33,682 bases of DNA, from assembly GCA_964556425.1 (NCBI GenBank), contig CAZKWC010000030.1, positions 1-33,682 on the forward strand, read 5' to 3'. Of this stretch, positions 16,576 to 24,358 are shown in pieces; positions within the stretch are counted from its first letter, which is position 1, and each line of letters opens with the position of its first letter. Source of the DNA: JALQUL01 sp964556425 (GTDB lineage: Bacteria > Pseudomonadota > Gammaproteobacteria > Burkholderiales > Burkholderiaceae_C). The notes below the pieces were generated by a model. It had not been told where the DNA came from. It saw only the letters and a list, made by a program, of their open reading frames with translations, and made no database searches. A program made the translations under genes and the position numbers.

Positions 16576-18708
16576 CTAATTGCCAGCCATAGGACTCAAT
16601 TGCAATAACACCTGACCTGATTTAGCTTGTTGTCCCGCTTGAATTAAAATTTCAGCGACTATTGCAGAACCACTTGCCACAATTTGTTGCTCTAACTTCA
16701 TACTTTCTAAAACTACTAGGCACTGACCCTTTTCGACGGTATCACCTACTTTTACTGTGATTTGTAAAACTTTGCCATTCATGGGGCTGCGTAGGCTACT
16801 TGCTTGTTGCGACGCTTCTTGTCGTTTAACGGCAGAAAAGCTACGATCTTGAATACTGCTGTTGCCCCACGGAGTTTGTATCCATAAAGAATGTTCATTA
16901 TCTTCAGAGTATTTCACCGTATAACTTTGTCCTTGATGAAGCAGTTGTAGTTGCTTTATTTTTTGATCAAAACAAGCATACATTAGTTCAAATTCAAAGT
17001 TTTCATTGGCATGGCTTAATTGCAGAATCAATTTTGAATTTTGTTTTCGGCAAAGTACAGAAAAATGATGGAGCTGCTCAGAGTTTTGAAATACTAGTGG
17101 CCTGGCAAAGGGCGCACATAAATGCTGATGGAAGCTTGATGAATGGCTGGCGTTTAAATCGAAGTTGGCATTTGAGCGAGCATGCAACCAAGCCTGATGC
17201 CAAAACAAAGTACAGGCTAAAAGTCCTAAATGAACAGAATGATTTTGATTGAGTTGCAGTTTTTGATGAAGCTTGCTGAGCTGATCGGTTAACCAATGAA
17301 TATGTGCCTGACCATTGATAAAATCTTGGTCTGTTAAGATGGCTTGCAAAATATCTTGATTGGTTTGAATCCCAAACAGCTGACTATTGTTTAATGCCCA
17401 ATTGGCTTTTTGAATGGCTTGTTCACGGTTTTGCCCCCATACAATCCACTTACCCATCATGGAGTCATAAAACGGACTAATTTCCAAAGCGTCTTGCAGG
17501 GCATGATCAATTCGTACTGAATTGCTTGGTAAAGCAAAACAATTCAAGCGTCCGGTTTGTGGAAAAAATAAATGATCTTCAGCACACAGTCTTAGCTCAA
17601 TCGCATGACCTTGCGGTTTTAATTGGTTTTGATGGGTATTTAGTTTTTTCCCCATAGCCACCTGTAGTTGCCATTGCACTAAATCAAGTCCGTAGCGTAA
17701 TTCTGTGACCGGATGCTCGACTTGAAGTCGAGTGTTCATCTCCATTAAATAGAAACGATGATTCAGCGGTGCCTCAAAGAACTCCTCTAGCTTATCATCA
17801 TCATCAGCAGCAGCCTCATTGACTGATGATAAATTGGCCGGATGAAGTTCAAGTAAAAACTCAACTGTGCCTGCCCCATAATATTGTGCTGCTTTGGCTA
17901 GATTAACGGCACTAAGGCAAATTTGTTCTCGCAGTGCGGCATCTAACACTGGACTAGGAGACTCTTCAATGATTTTTTGATGGCGTCTTTGTACCGAACA
18001 ATCACGTTCGCCTAAATGTACAACTTGGCCGTGTTGGTCGCCAAAAATTTGTACTTCAATATGCCGTGGGGCTAACAAAGCACGCTCTAATAAAACACTG
18101 CTGTCATTAAAAGCATTTTTTGCCTCTTGCCTAGCACTTTCTAGAGCGCTTAATAGGTCGGCACTTTTATCAACTTTACGCATACCCCGGCCGCCACCGC
18201 CATTCATGGCTTTGACCATTAATGGGTAGCCAATTTTATCAGCATGCTCTTGCATGACAGCATTACTTTGGCTGTATTCACTCACTAGGCCATATTCGTC
18301 TAGGCCGTCATACCCTGGTAAACAAGGAACGCCTGCTTGTTGGGCTAATCGCTTAGCCGCCGCTTTGTTACCCAATAAACGAATAGATGCTGGGCTTGGA
18401 CCCACCCAAATCAAACCAGCATCTATTACCGCTTGAGCAAAATCGGGATTTTCGCTTAAAAACCCATAACCCGGATGAATAGCATCTGATCGTGTTGCTA
18501 ATGCAGCTTGTATGATTTTTTCAATGTGTAAATAACTTTCTGCTGGGGTGTTGCCACCCAAAGCATAGCTAGTGCTAGCTTGTTGTACATGCAAAGCGCT
18601 GGCATCGACATCGGAATAAACGGCTACTGTTTCAATCCCCATTTCATGAGCAGTGCGAATAACTCGGCAGGCAATCTCGGCGCGGTTGGCAATAAGCAAT
18701 CGTTTCAT
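16576..18708 (-). CDS. atuF: Biotin-dependent acyl-CoA carboxylase alpha subunit (geranyl/methylcrotonyl-CoA type, AtuF-like)
   Basis: A 710-aa protein: biotin carboxylase and ATP-grasp domain (1-about 450), linker/BT region (about 450-635), biotinyl carrier domain (about 640-710). Visible are the Gly-rich ATP loop GGGGRGMR (170-177), GERDCSVQRRHQK (233-245), MEMNTRLQVEHPVTE (322-336) and the biotin site ESMKLEQ with K671 (more often AMKME in relatives). Two oddities: the segment before MEMNTR carries an extra acidic insertion (about 289-318, including ADDDDKLEEFFE), and the loop after PGYDG (131-160) is about 8 residues longer than usual. It partners the beta subunit encoded at 20025. The alpha subunit alone cannot separate geranyl- from methylcrotonyl-CoA carboxylase, so the symbol rests on context. 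Confidence 0.82.
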   Translation of the reverse strand: MKRLLIANRAEIACRVIRTAHEMGIETVAVYSDVDASALHVQQASTSYALGGNTPAESYLHIEKIIQAALATRSDAIHPGYGFLSENPDFAQAVIDAGLIWVGPSPASIRLLGNKAAAKRLAQQAGVPCLPGYDGLDEYGLVSEYSQSNAVMQEHADKIGYPLMVKAMNGGGGRGMRKVDKSADLLSALESARQEAKNAFNDSSVLLERALLAPRHIEVQIFGDQHGQVVHLGERDCSVQRRHQKIIEESPSPVLDAALREQICLSAVNLAKAAQYYGAGTVEFLLELHPANLSSVNEAAADDDDKLEEFFEAPLNHRFYLMEMNTRLQVEHPVTELRYGLDLVQWQLQVAMGKKLNTHQNQLKPQGHAIELRLCAEDHLFFPQTGRLNCFALPSNSVRIDHALQDALEISPFYDSMMGKWIVWGQNREQAIQKANWALNNSQLFGIQTNQDILQAILTDQDFINGQAHIHWLTDQLSKLHQKLQLNQNHSVHLGLLACTLFWHQAWLHARSNANFDLNASHSSSFHQHLCAPFARPLVFQNSEQLHHFSVLCRKQNSKLILQLSHANENFEFELMYACFDQKIKQLQLLHQGQSYTVKYSEDNEHSLWIQTPWGNSSIQDRSFSAVKRQEASQQASSLRSPMNGKVLQITVKVGDTVEKGQCLVVLESMKLEQQIVASGSAIVAEILIQAGQQAKSGQVLLQLSPMAGN

Positions 18709-18765
18709 AATGAGCTATTCAATTGGGCTAGAAGCAGTTAAAAAAATCAAGCAAAAGCAGGCGAA

Positions 18766-19944
18766 TTAACGAACAGGTTTTTTAGCTATACCCATTAGCT
18801 TGGACAAAATCCCTAGCATTACCTCATCGGCACCTCCTCCAATGGAGCCTAAGCGGCCATCACGGTACATACGAGAAACTTTGTTTTCATAGGTAAAACC
18901 CATACCACCCCAAAACTGTAAACAGCCATCAGGAATAATTCGATTAAGACGACCTGCTTTGAGTTTAGCCATAGAGGCTAATTCTGTGACGTCTTGGCCT
19001 GCAATATACAATTCACAAGCCCGGTAAGTAAGAGCTTTGAGGCTTTCTAATTCGGTCTTCATTTCGGCTAATTTAAACTGTACATATTGTTGGTCGGCCA
19101 AACTACTACCAAACATCTTGCGCTCTTGTGCCCATTCAATGGTCCAAGCAATACAGTTGTTTAAAGACTCTAAACAACTTGCGGCCGCCCATAATCTTTC
19201 TTCTTGGAACTGCATCATTTGATACATAAAGCCAGCGCCTTCTTGACCTAATAAATTGCGTTGAGGCACTCTCACTTCATCAAAATAAATTAAACCGGTA
19301 TCACTACTGTTCATACCAATTTTTTTAATTTTTTGCGCCACACTAATCCCTTTAGTGAGTTGTCCTTTGGGGCCATCTCGCATAGGCACCATAATCAAAC
19401 TTTTATTCTTGTGCGCAGAGCCCTCACTGGTATTGACCAACATACACATCCAATCGGCTTGCAAACTGTTGGTGATCCACATTTTTTGACCTGTAATCAC
19501 ATAGTCATCGCCGTCTTTTTTGGCAAAACTTTTAATCCCTGAAACATCGCTGCCAGCGGCTGGCTCACTCACGCCAATACAACCCACCATATCGCCCGCA
19601 ATCGCTGGAGCCAAAAATTGTGCTCTTAATTCATCAGAGCCAAATCGAGCTAAGGCAGGTGTGCACATATCGGTCTGAACACCAATTGCCATTGGAATAC
19701 CACCACAATGTATATGACCTAAGGCCTCTGCCATAGCTAGGCCATAGCTGTAGTCCAAACCTGCTCCACCAAAGGCTTCTGGTTTAGTGAGGCCTAATAA
19801 ACCTAACTGACCCAAACCTTTAAATACTTCATGAGCTGGAAAAATTTCTGCCGCTTCCCATTCATCCACAAAGGGATTGATTTTTTCATCAATATAACGA
19901 CGCAAAGTTTTTTGGATTTCTAAGTGTTCATGGGTATATTGCAT
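18766..19944 (-). CDS. atuD: Citronellyl-CoA-dehydrogenase-like acyl-CoA dehydrogenase (AtuD-like)
   Basis: A 392-aa acyl-CoA dehydrogenase. Motifs include GVSEPAAGSDVSGIKS (124-139), GQKMWITNS (152-160), RKMFGSS and QFWGGMGFT. The base is probably E249 in FQEERL, as the C-terminal site reads SIGGGADEVML without the usual Glu. FQEERLWAA, IHCGGIPMAIGVQTDMCTP (78-96) and GRLGSIGGGADE match my recollection of Pseudomonas AtuD. In the Atu pathway it oxidises citronellyl-CoA to geranyl-CoA, the substrate of the carboxylase encoded by the flanking genes. It lies between the two carboxylase subunit genes, a compact pathway order. Confidence 0.8.
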   Translation of the reverse strand: MQYTHEHLEIQKTLRRYIDEKINPFVDEWEAAEIFPAHEVFKGLGQLGLLGLTKPEAFGGAGLDYSYGLAMAEALGHIHCGGIPMAIGVQTDMCTPALARFGSDELRAQFLAPAIAGDMVGCIGVSEPAAGSDVSGIKSFAKKDGDDYVITGQKMWITNSLQADWMCMLVNTSEGSAHKNKSLIMVPMRDGPKGQLTKGISVAQKIKKIGMNSSDTGLIYFDEVRVPQRNLLGQEGAGFMYQMMQFQEERLWAAASCLESLNNCIAWTIEWAQERKMFGSSLADQQYVQFKLAEMKTELESLKALTYRACELYIAGQDVTELASMAKLKAGRLNRIIPDGCLQFWGGMGFTYENKVSRMYRDGRLGSIGGGADEVMLGILSKLMGIAKKPVR

Positions 19945-20024
19945 GGTGTTTCTCTAACGGTTAAGGTAAAAACAAAGGGTGCTAGGAAGATGAGGGGGAA
20001 TAAAAATAATGAGCGGACTTGACC

Positions 20025-21647
20025 TTACATTCGTGCCACACCAAATTGGCTAGGTCTAAGCGAGCGATGTTGGGCTTGATGACATATGTCTAAACATAAA
20101 GCCAAAATACTTCGGGTATCGCGTGGGTCAATCACGCCGTCATCTAGTACCAAACCAGAGGTATAAAACACATCGGCTTGGCTCTCAAAAATCGAGACAA
20201 TTTTGTTGAACTGAGCTTTTGATTTTTCGGGGTCAGCCACTAATCCTTTTTTCTTCATGGCCTGTTCGGTGACTATTTTCATAGTAGTGGCGGCTTGCTC
20301 GCCACCCATCACCGCAGTTTTTGCCAGTGGCCAAGAAAATAAAAAGTGCGGTTCAAAGCCTCTGCCACACATGCCGTAATTACCGGCTCCAAATGAGGCG
20401 CCACACTGAATTGTGATTTGAGGTACAGAGGCATTGCTAACCGCTTGAATCATTTTGCTGCCGTTTTTAATCATGCCGGCTTGCTCGCTTTCAGTGCCCA
20501 CCATATAGCCTGTGGTGTTTTGCAAATAAATAATGGGTGTGCCATGTTGGCACATTAAGCCAATGAAGTGACTTGCTTTGTTGGCGCCAGCATTATCAAT
20601 TGGGCCATTATTACTAATAATGCCCACTGCATGGCCTTGAATAAATCCTTGTACACAAAGAGTGTGTGGGCCATAAAGCGGTTTAAATTCTAATAGTTCA
20701 GAACCGTCTACTAATCTTGCGATAATTTCGCGCATATCAATAGGCTCTCTCAAGTTGCTACTGATAAGACTTAATAAATCATCTGAGGCAAGGCGTGGTT
20801 CTTGGTATGGCTGTGCAGTGCCTAGATGCAAACTTTTATTCCAATCTAAATGTGCAACTACTTCTCGGGCAATGCCAATCGCATGAGCATCATCTTCAGC
20901 CAAATACTCTCCAAGACCTGTCATCTGAGTATGCATTTCTGCTCCGCCTAAATCTTCTTCCGTAGCGACTTCACCTGTCGCAGCTAATAATAAAGGGGGA
21001 CCCGCTAAAAATGCTCTAGATCGGCCTCTTACCATAATGACTATATCGCTAAGACCAGGCATATAGGCTCCGCCCGCTGTACCAGAGCCGTGTTGCACGG
21101 TAATTACCGGAATCCCTGCTTTAGACAAACGTGCAAGATTGCGAAATAAACTGCCACCCAAAACAAAGCCTTCTACTTGGTAGCGCATGAGGTTGGCCCC
21201 CGCACTTTCCACCAAATGAATAAAAGGTAATTTGTTTTGCAAGGCAATTTCTTGCACCCGTAAATATTTTTCTAAGCCCCTTGCCTGAATAGAGCCGGCT
21301 TCTATACCAGAGTCACTGGCCACTATCATGCAGCGCACACCACTGATTTGCCCAATACCGGCAATCATGCCACCGCCTGGCACAGAGGTTTGTGGGTCCG
21401 TGCTATCTTGCAAATAACCTGCAAGGCTACACAAAGGTAAAAATGAACTGGCTGGATCAAGTAATAAGGCAATTCTTTGTCTGGGTAGCAACTGACCACG
21501 TTTTTCAAAAACAGCTTGGGCTTTTTTAGAGCATTCTGCACTGCGTAGTTCTAACTCCCTCAGTTTATGAATACCCTCCAACATAGCTTGGCGACGTTGT
21601 AAGGCAGTTTCTGACGCATTATTCCAAAGTGATTCGAAGACCGGCAT
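20025..21647 (-). CDS. atuC: Acyl-CoA carboxylase beta subunit, geranyl-CoA type (AtuC-like)
   Basis: A 540-aa carboxyltransferase with N and C crotonase-like halves. Oxyanion-hole motifs GTAGGAYMPG (189-198) and ASFGAGNYGMCGRGF (417-431) and the ending FGVARM are typical. At the position where methylcrotonyl-CoA carboxylases have Phe (HFGRIF) this protein has Gly164 (LGGSLF). I recall a Phe-to-Gly difference at this site being reported as the selectivity switch for geranyl-CoA. NNGPIDNAGANKASHF (347-361 region) and NTTGYMVGTESEQ also look AtuC-like rather than LiuB-like. SDSGIEAGSI (111-120) departs from the common KGGT loop. It carboxylates the gamma-methyl of the enoyl-CoA with K671-biotin of the alpha subunit. 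Confidence 0.83.
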   Translation of the reverse strand: MPVFESLWNNASETALQRRQAMLEGIHKLRELELRSAECSKKAQAVFEKRGQLLPRQRIALLLDPASSFLPLCSLAGYLQDSTDPQTSVPGGGMIAGIGQISGVRCMIVASDSGIEAGSIQARGLEKYLRVQEIALQNKLPFIHLVESAGANLMRYQVEGFVLGGSLFRNLARLSKAGIPVITVQHGSGTAGGAYMPGLSDIVIMVRGRSRAFLAGPPLLLAATGEVATEEDLGGAEMHTQMTGLGEYLAEDDAHAIGIAREVVAHLDWNKSLHLGTAQPYQEPRLASDDLLSLISSNLREPIDMREIIARLVDGSELLEFKPLYGPHTLCVQGFIQGHAVGIISNNGPIDNAGANKASHFIGLMCQHGTPIIYLQNTTGYMVGTESEQAGMIKNGSKMIQAVSNASVPQITIQCGASFGAGNYGMCGRGFEPHFLFSWPLAKTAVMGGEQAATTMKIVTEQAMKKKGLVADPEKSKAQFNKIVSIFESQADVFYTSGLVLDDGVIDPRDTRSILALCLDICHQAQHRSLRPSQFGVARM

Positions 21648-21687
21648 GATGAAACTTTATAAAATATACAAGCAAAGATGGAATCAA

Positions 21688-22593
21688 TTAGTGAGTGCTG
21701 GGCTTTTGAAAAACTTTAGGCACACTCGCTAAATGAAAGCCCTCAAAGGGTTGGATAGCGGGTTTATTTTGAGTGAGAGATGAGGCGACAAATTCACCCC
21801 AGCCCATTCTGACTTGAGGTCTTGCGCCATCTATTCTGAGAGTGCTGCCACTTATAAAACTAGCTGCAGGGCTAAGCAAAAACACAATGCCTGCAGAGGT
21901 TTCGGATTCGGTGCCAAAGCGACCTAAAGGTACGGTTTGTGCCATTTTTCTAAGCATAGGACCTGCTTCAGCAGGATAATGATCCATACCACTAGAGGCA
22001 ATATATCCAGGCGCTACTGCATTGACTCGAACGCCAAATTGCGCCCATTCTAGGGCAGCGGTTTCAGTAAGGCTGACCATACCTGCACGAGCAGCACCGC
22101 TATGGGCCATACCAGGCATAGAGCCCCACATGTCAGCCACAATATTAACAATACAGCCGCCATGCTCTTGCATGGATTGATTAAAACATTCGCGCATCAT
22201 TAAAAAACCACCATTTAAGTTGGTTTGTACTACTGCATCAAATCCTTTGGCTGAAATACTAGCTAAAGGCGTCATGTATTGACCCCCAGCGTTATTGACT
22301 AGGCCATGAATGACACCGTGGTTTTTTTTAATTTCTGCAATAAGGTTTTGCACCGCTACTTCTTGACGAATATCACAACTGTAGGCTTGCACTTTGCCAC
22401 CTATTGATTGTATTTCTTGCACTACTTGTTCAAGTTTTTCTAGCTTGCGGCCAACAATAATGACCTGTGCTCCTAAGCTGGCCAACTCATGCGCTGTGCA
22501 GCGACCAATCCCTGAACCACCACCCGTCACAATAATAGTTTGATTGTGAAACAACTCTGAATGAAAAATAGATTGGTAGGACATGGCGTTCAT
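21688..22593 (-). CDS. atuB: Short-chain dehydrogenase/reductase, PECR/AtuB-like
   Basis: A 301-aa SDR with cofactor motif TGGGSGIG (23-30) and NNAG (100-103). The usual catalytic YxxxK is replaced by S165-GAA-R169 in HSGAARAG, as in peroxisomal trans-2-enoyl-CoA reductase and dienoyl-CoA-reductase-like SDRs, so an enoyl-CoA type reaction is at least as likely as alcohol oxidation. LLSPAASFISG near the C terminus supports the same subgroup. In Pseudomonas, AtuB and AtuG are SDRs of unsettled role in citronellol use; which one this represents cannot be told, so the symbol is tentative. Its start overlaps the end of the regulator gene by one base. Confidence 0.68.
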   Translation of the reverse strand: MNAMSYQSIFHSELFHNQTIIVTGGGSGIGRCTAHELASLGAQVIIVGRKLEKLEQVVQEIQSIGGKVQAYSCDIRQEVAVQNLIAEIKKNHGVIHGLVNNAGGQYMTPLASISAKGFDAVVQTNLNGGFLMMRECFNQSMQEHGGCIVNIVADMWGSMPGMAHSGAARAGMVSLTETAALEWAQFGVRVNAVAPGYIASSGMDHYPAEAGPMLRKMAQTVPLGRFGTESETSAGIVFLLSPAASFISGSTLRIDGARPQVRMGWGEFVASSLTQNKPAIQPFEGFHLASVPKVFQKPSTH

Positions 22594-23294
22594 TATTTAG
22601 ATGATGGGGTGCGGGGGTGAAGAAATAACAAAATGGCAGCATCAGTGAGTTCATCAAGCGAAGCAGCTTGTTGAGCGCTATACCATTGCACAGACCAATT
22701 TAAGGCACCGAATATAAGCAATCTGGCCATTTTGACGGGGCACGATAAAAGTTGTTGCTGGTACAACTCATTTAAAACGGGTATCCAAGGGGCTTCGTAA
22801 TGCCGTTGCAACTGACTGATGACTGCTTGCTGATGTGTATCTAGAGATCTGAATTCGTACAACATGACGGGAATAAAGTCATTACCAGTACCTAACAAGA
22901 CTTCAAAATGATGACGTATTAAACAGCGTAATTGTTCTTTAGCATTGGACTGGCTAGGATGACGTGGCAAGGTATTTAAGGCTTGGTTTTGTCTCGCCAT
23001 AGCACTATGCATACCACTTTGCATGACTTCAAATAAAAGAGCTTGCTTGCTTTCAAAATGATAAAAAGGTGAGCCACTATGCATATGGGCAGCACTGGCT
23101 ATGTCACGTGTGCTAGTGGCAGCAAAACCATTAACTCTAAAAAGTCTAGCTGCGCAATTAATTAACTCAAGGCGTCTATTGCCTTCGTCTTTGCTGGATT
23201 CATCTTTAGGCGGACGACCACGACCTCTTTTCTGAGGTAAATCTAAATTTTCTTTTTCAAGTAATGGGATATTTTCTGAACTCATAATAGTCAT
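22593..23294 (-). CDS. atuR: TetR-family regulator of the Atu-like cluster (AtuR-like)
   Basis: A 233-aa TetR protein. The helix-turn-helix spans about 60-80 (TSTRDIASAAHMHSGSPFYH), followed by FESKQALLFEV. The N-terminal 30 residues are an unstructured tail with an AT-hook-like RGRGRPPK (23-30). The C-terminal ligand domain is family-typical and probably senses an acyl-CoA or terpenoid acid. It is the first gene of the minus-strand operon and divergent from the hydratase gene, so it most likely represses both units and itself. Pseudomonas AtuR is a TetR repressor beside its atu operon. A palindrome in the shared intergenic region is a candidate operator. A second in-frame ATG lies at 23285. 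Confidence 0.75.
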   Translation of the reverse strand: MTIMSSENIPLLEKENLDLPQKRGRGRPPKDESSKDEGNRRLELINCAARLFRVNGFAATSTRDIASAAHMHSGSPFYHFESKQALLFEVMQSGMHSAMARQNQALNTLPRHPSQSNAKEQLRCLIRHHFEVLLGTGNDFIPVMLYEFRSLDTHQQAVISQLQRHYEAPWIPVLNELYQQQLLSCPVKMARLLIFGALNWSVQWYSAQQAASLDELTDAAILLFLHPRTPSSK

Positions 23295-23318
23295 GCTAAA
23301 GCTTATTTATATTTTAAG

Positions 23319-23389
23319 CAAGCAAATGCTTGGTAAAAATAGTAAGATAGGTGACATCCATTAAAAATAATAAGCATAAGGCTTGCAAG
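23319..23389. promoter_or_regulatory. Candidate operator sites between atuR-like and atuE-like genes
   Basis: In the 161-nt divergent region, CAAGCA-AA-TGCTTG (23319-23332) is a perfect 6-bp inverted repeat. A related looser element, AAGC-ATAAG-GCTT (23372-23384), follows, and CTTGCAAG (23382-23389) is an 8-nt palindrome overlapping it. GTGACA (23351-23356) and CATAAG (23375-23380), 18 nt apart, could be a promoter for the hydratase gene, placing the second element over its -10. The repeated AAGC/GCTT half-sites suit a dimeric TetR protein. Binding is inferred. Confidence 0.45.
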
Positions 23390-23455
23390 TGAGCTGAAAT
23401 CCAAAAGTGTTAATCTTTGCGCTATTTTTTTGATTTATTGAAAGTGAAGGCTGTT

Positions 23456-24232
23456 ATGAGTGAAACCAACCCAGAATTGTTAATCGAAATTCAAAACTCG
23501 GTAATGACTATTATTATTAATCGCCCCGAAAGGCGAAATGCAGTTAATTTAGAGGTTTTGTCTGGTTTGGTACAAGCCTTACAACAAGCAGAGCAAGATA
23601 AAAGTTTAAGAGCTATTGTTTTGACTGGGGCTGGTGAAAAGGCGTTTTGTGCGGGTGCCGACTTGCAAACTGGAAAATCATTTGCCTTTGACTACTCAGA
23701 ACCGACCATGGCTTTTGCCAATGTTTTTAGAGCGGCAAGGCGTTTAAATGTGCCCCTAATCGGCAGAGTGAATGGCGCTTGTATGGCTGGTGGTATGGGT
23801 TTGATGTCGATGTGCGATATGGTGGTGGCCTCTGATAAGGCAGTATTTGGCTTGCCCGAAGTAAAGGTGGGATTATTTCCGGCTCAAGTTTTAAGTGTGT
23901 TTCAGCATTTAATTCCAAGGCGCTTATTAAACGAAATGTGTATTACGGGTGAGCCCATTACAGCCGCTTGTGCCCTAGAGGCTGGCCTACTCAATTATGT
24001 GAGTGACAATTTAGACGAAAAATTAGCATGGTTGCTCTCTAGAGTAGTCGATAAATCACCAGCTGCTATTCGCCGGGGTATTTACACCATGAAACATGCA
24101 CAGAGTTTGTCTTTCGAAGAATCTATGGCCTTTACTGAAAGCCAAATTGGTTTGTTTGCATTAACAGAAGACGCCAAAGAGGGACAACTAGCCTTCCGTG
24201 AAAAACGTAGTCCGGTTTGGCCAGGTCACTAA
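23456..24232 (+). CDS. atuE: Enoyl-CoA hydratase family, isohexenylglutaconyl-CoA hydratase-like (AtuE-like)
   Basis: A 258-aa crotonase-fold enzyme from ATG 23456, chosen because GAAGG (23446-23450) lies 5 nt upstream; an earlier in-frame TTG (23417) has no site. Oxyanion-hole segments FCAGADL (64-70) and NGACMAGGMGL (106-116) and a catalytic-region Glu in PEVKVG (E135) are present. In the Atu pathway this enzyme hydrates the carboxylated enoyl-CoA to a 3-hydroxy-3-isohexenylglutaryl-CoA. The assignment among crotonases rests on context: it lies divergent from the regulator and directly before AtuA. Methylglutaconyl-CoA hydratase (LiuC) is the main alternative. Confidence 0.75.
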   Translation: MSETNPELLIEIQNSVMTIIINRPERRNAVNLEVLSGLVQALQQAEQDKSLRAIVLTGAGEKAFCAGADLQTGKSFAFDYSEPTMAFANVFRAARRLNVPLIGRVNGACMAGGMGLMSMCDMVVASDKAVFGLPEVKVGLFPAQVLSVFQHLIPRRLLNEMCITGEPITAACALEAGLLNYVSDNLDEKLAWLLSRVVDKSPAAIRRGIYTMKHAQSLSFEESMAFTESQIGLFALTEDAKEGQLAFREKRSPVWPGH

Positions 24233-24236
24233 TTCG

Positions 24237-24261
24237 GCCATTTGGAAGTGGGGCAAATGGC
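24237..24261 (+). other. Intercistronic hairpin between atuE-like and atuA
   Basis: GCCATTTG (24237-24244) and CAAATGGC (24254-24261) are perfectly complementary around a 9-nt loop, starting 4 nt after the hydratase stop. No T-run follows, so read-through into atuA is expected. It may protect the upstream mRNA end or cause partial attenuation. Confidence 0.5.
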
Positions 24262-24358
24262 AATAATGACTAATCGATGGGTTGATTGATGGATGCGATT
24301 TTTTAACTTCCCTCACCCTAAAACCAAAGTGTGACTTAACTAAAAGTGAAGGGCATTT

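Noticed and set aside
17034..17296. Overlapping reading frames of about 70 codons on both strands inside the carboxylase alpha gene
   Set aside because: They lie entirely within a well-supported gene, have no recognisable motifs and no convincing ribosome binding site.
17790..17820. Short repeated CATCATCA-type tract in the carboxylase alpha gene as a slippage or phase-variation site
   Set aside because: It encodes the Asp-rich insertion in frame and is too short and imperfect to be a clear phase-variable repeat.
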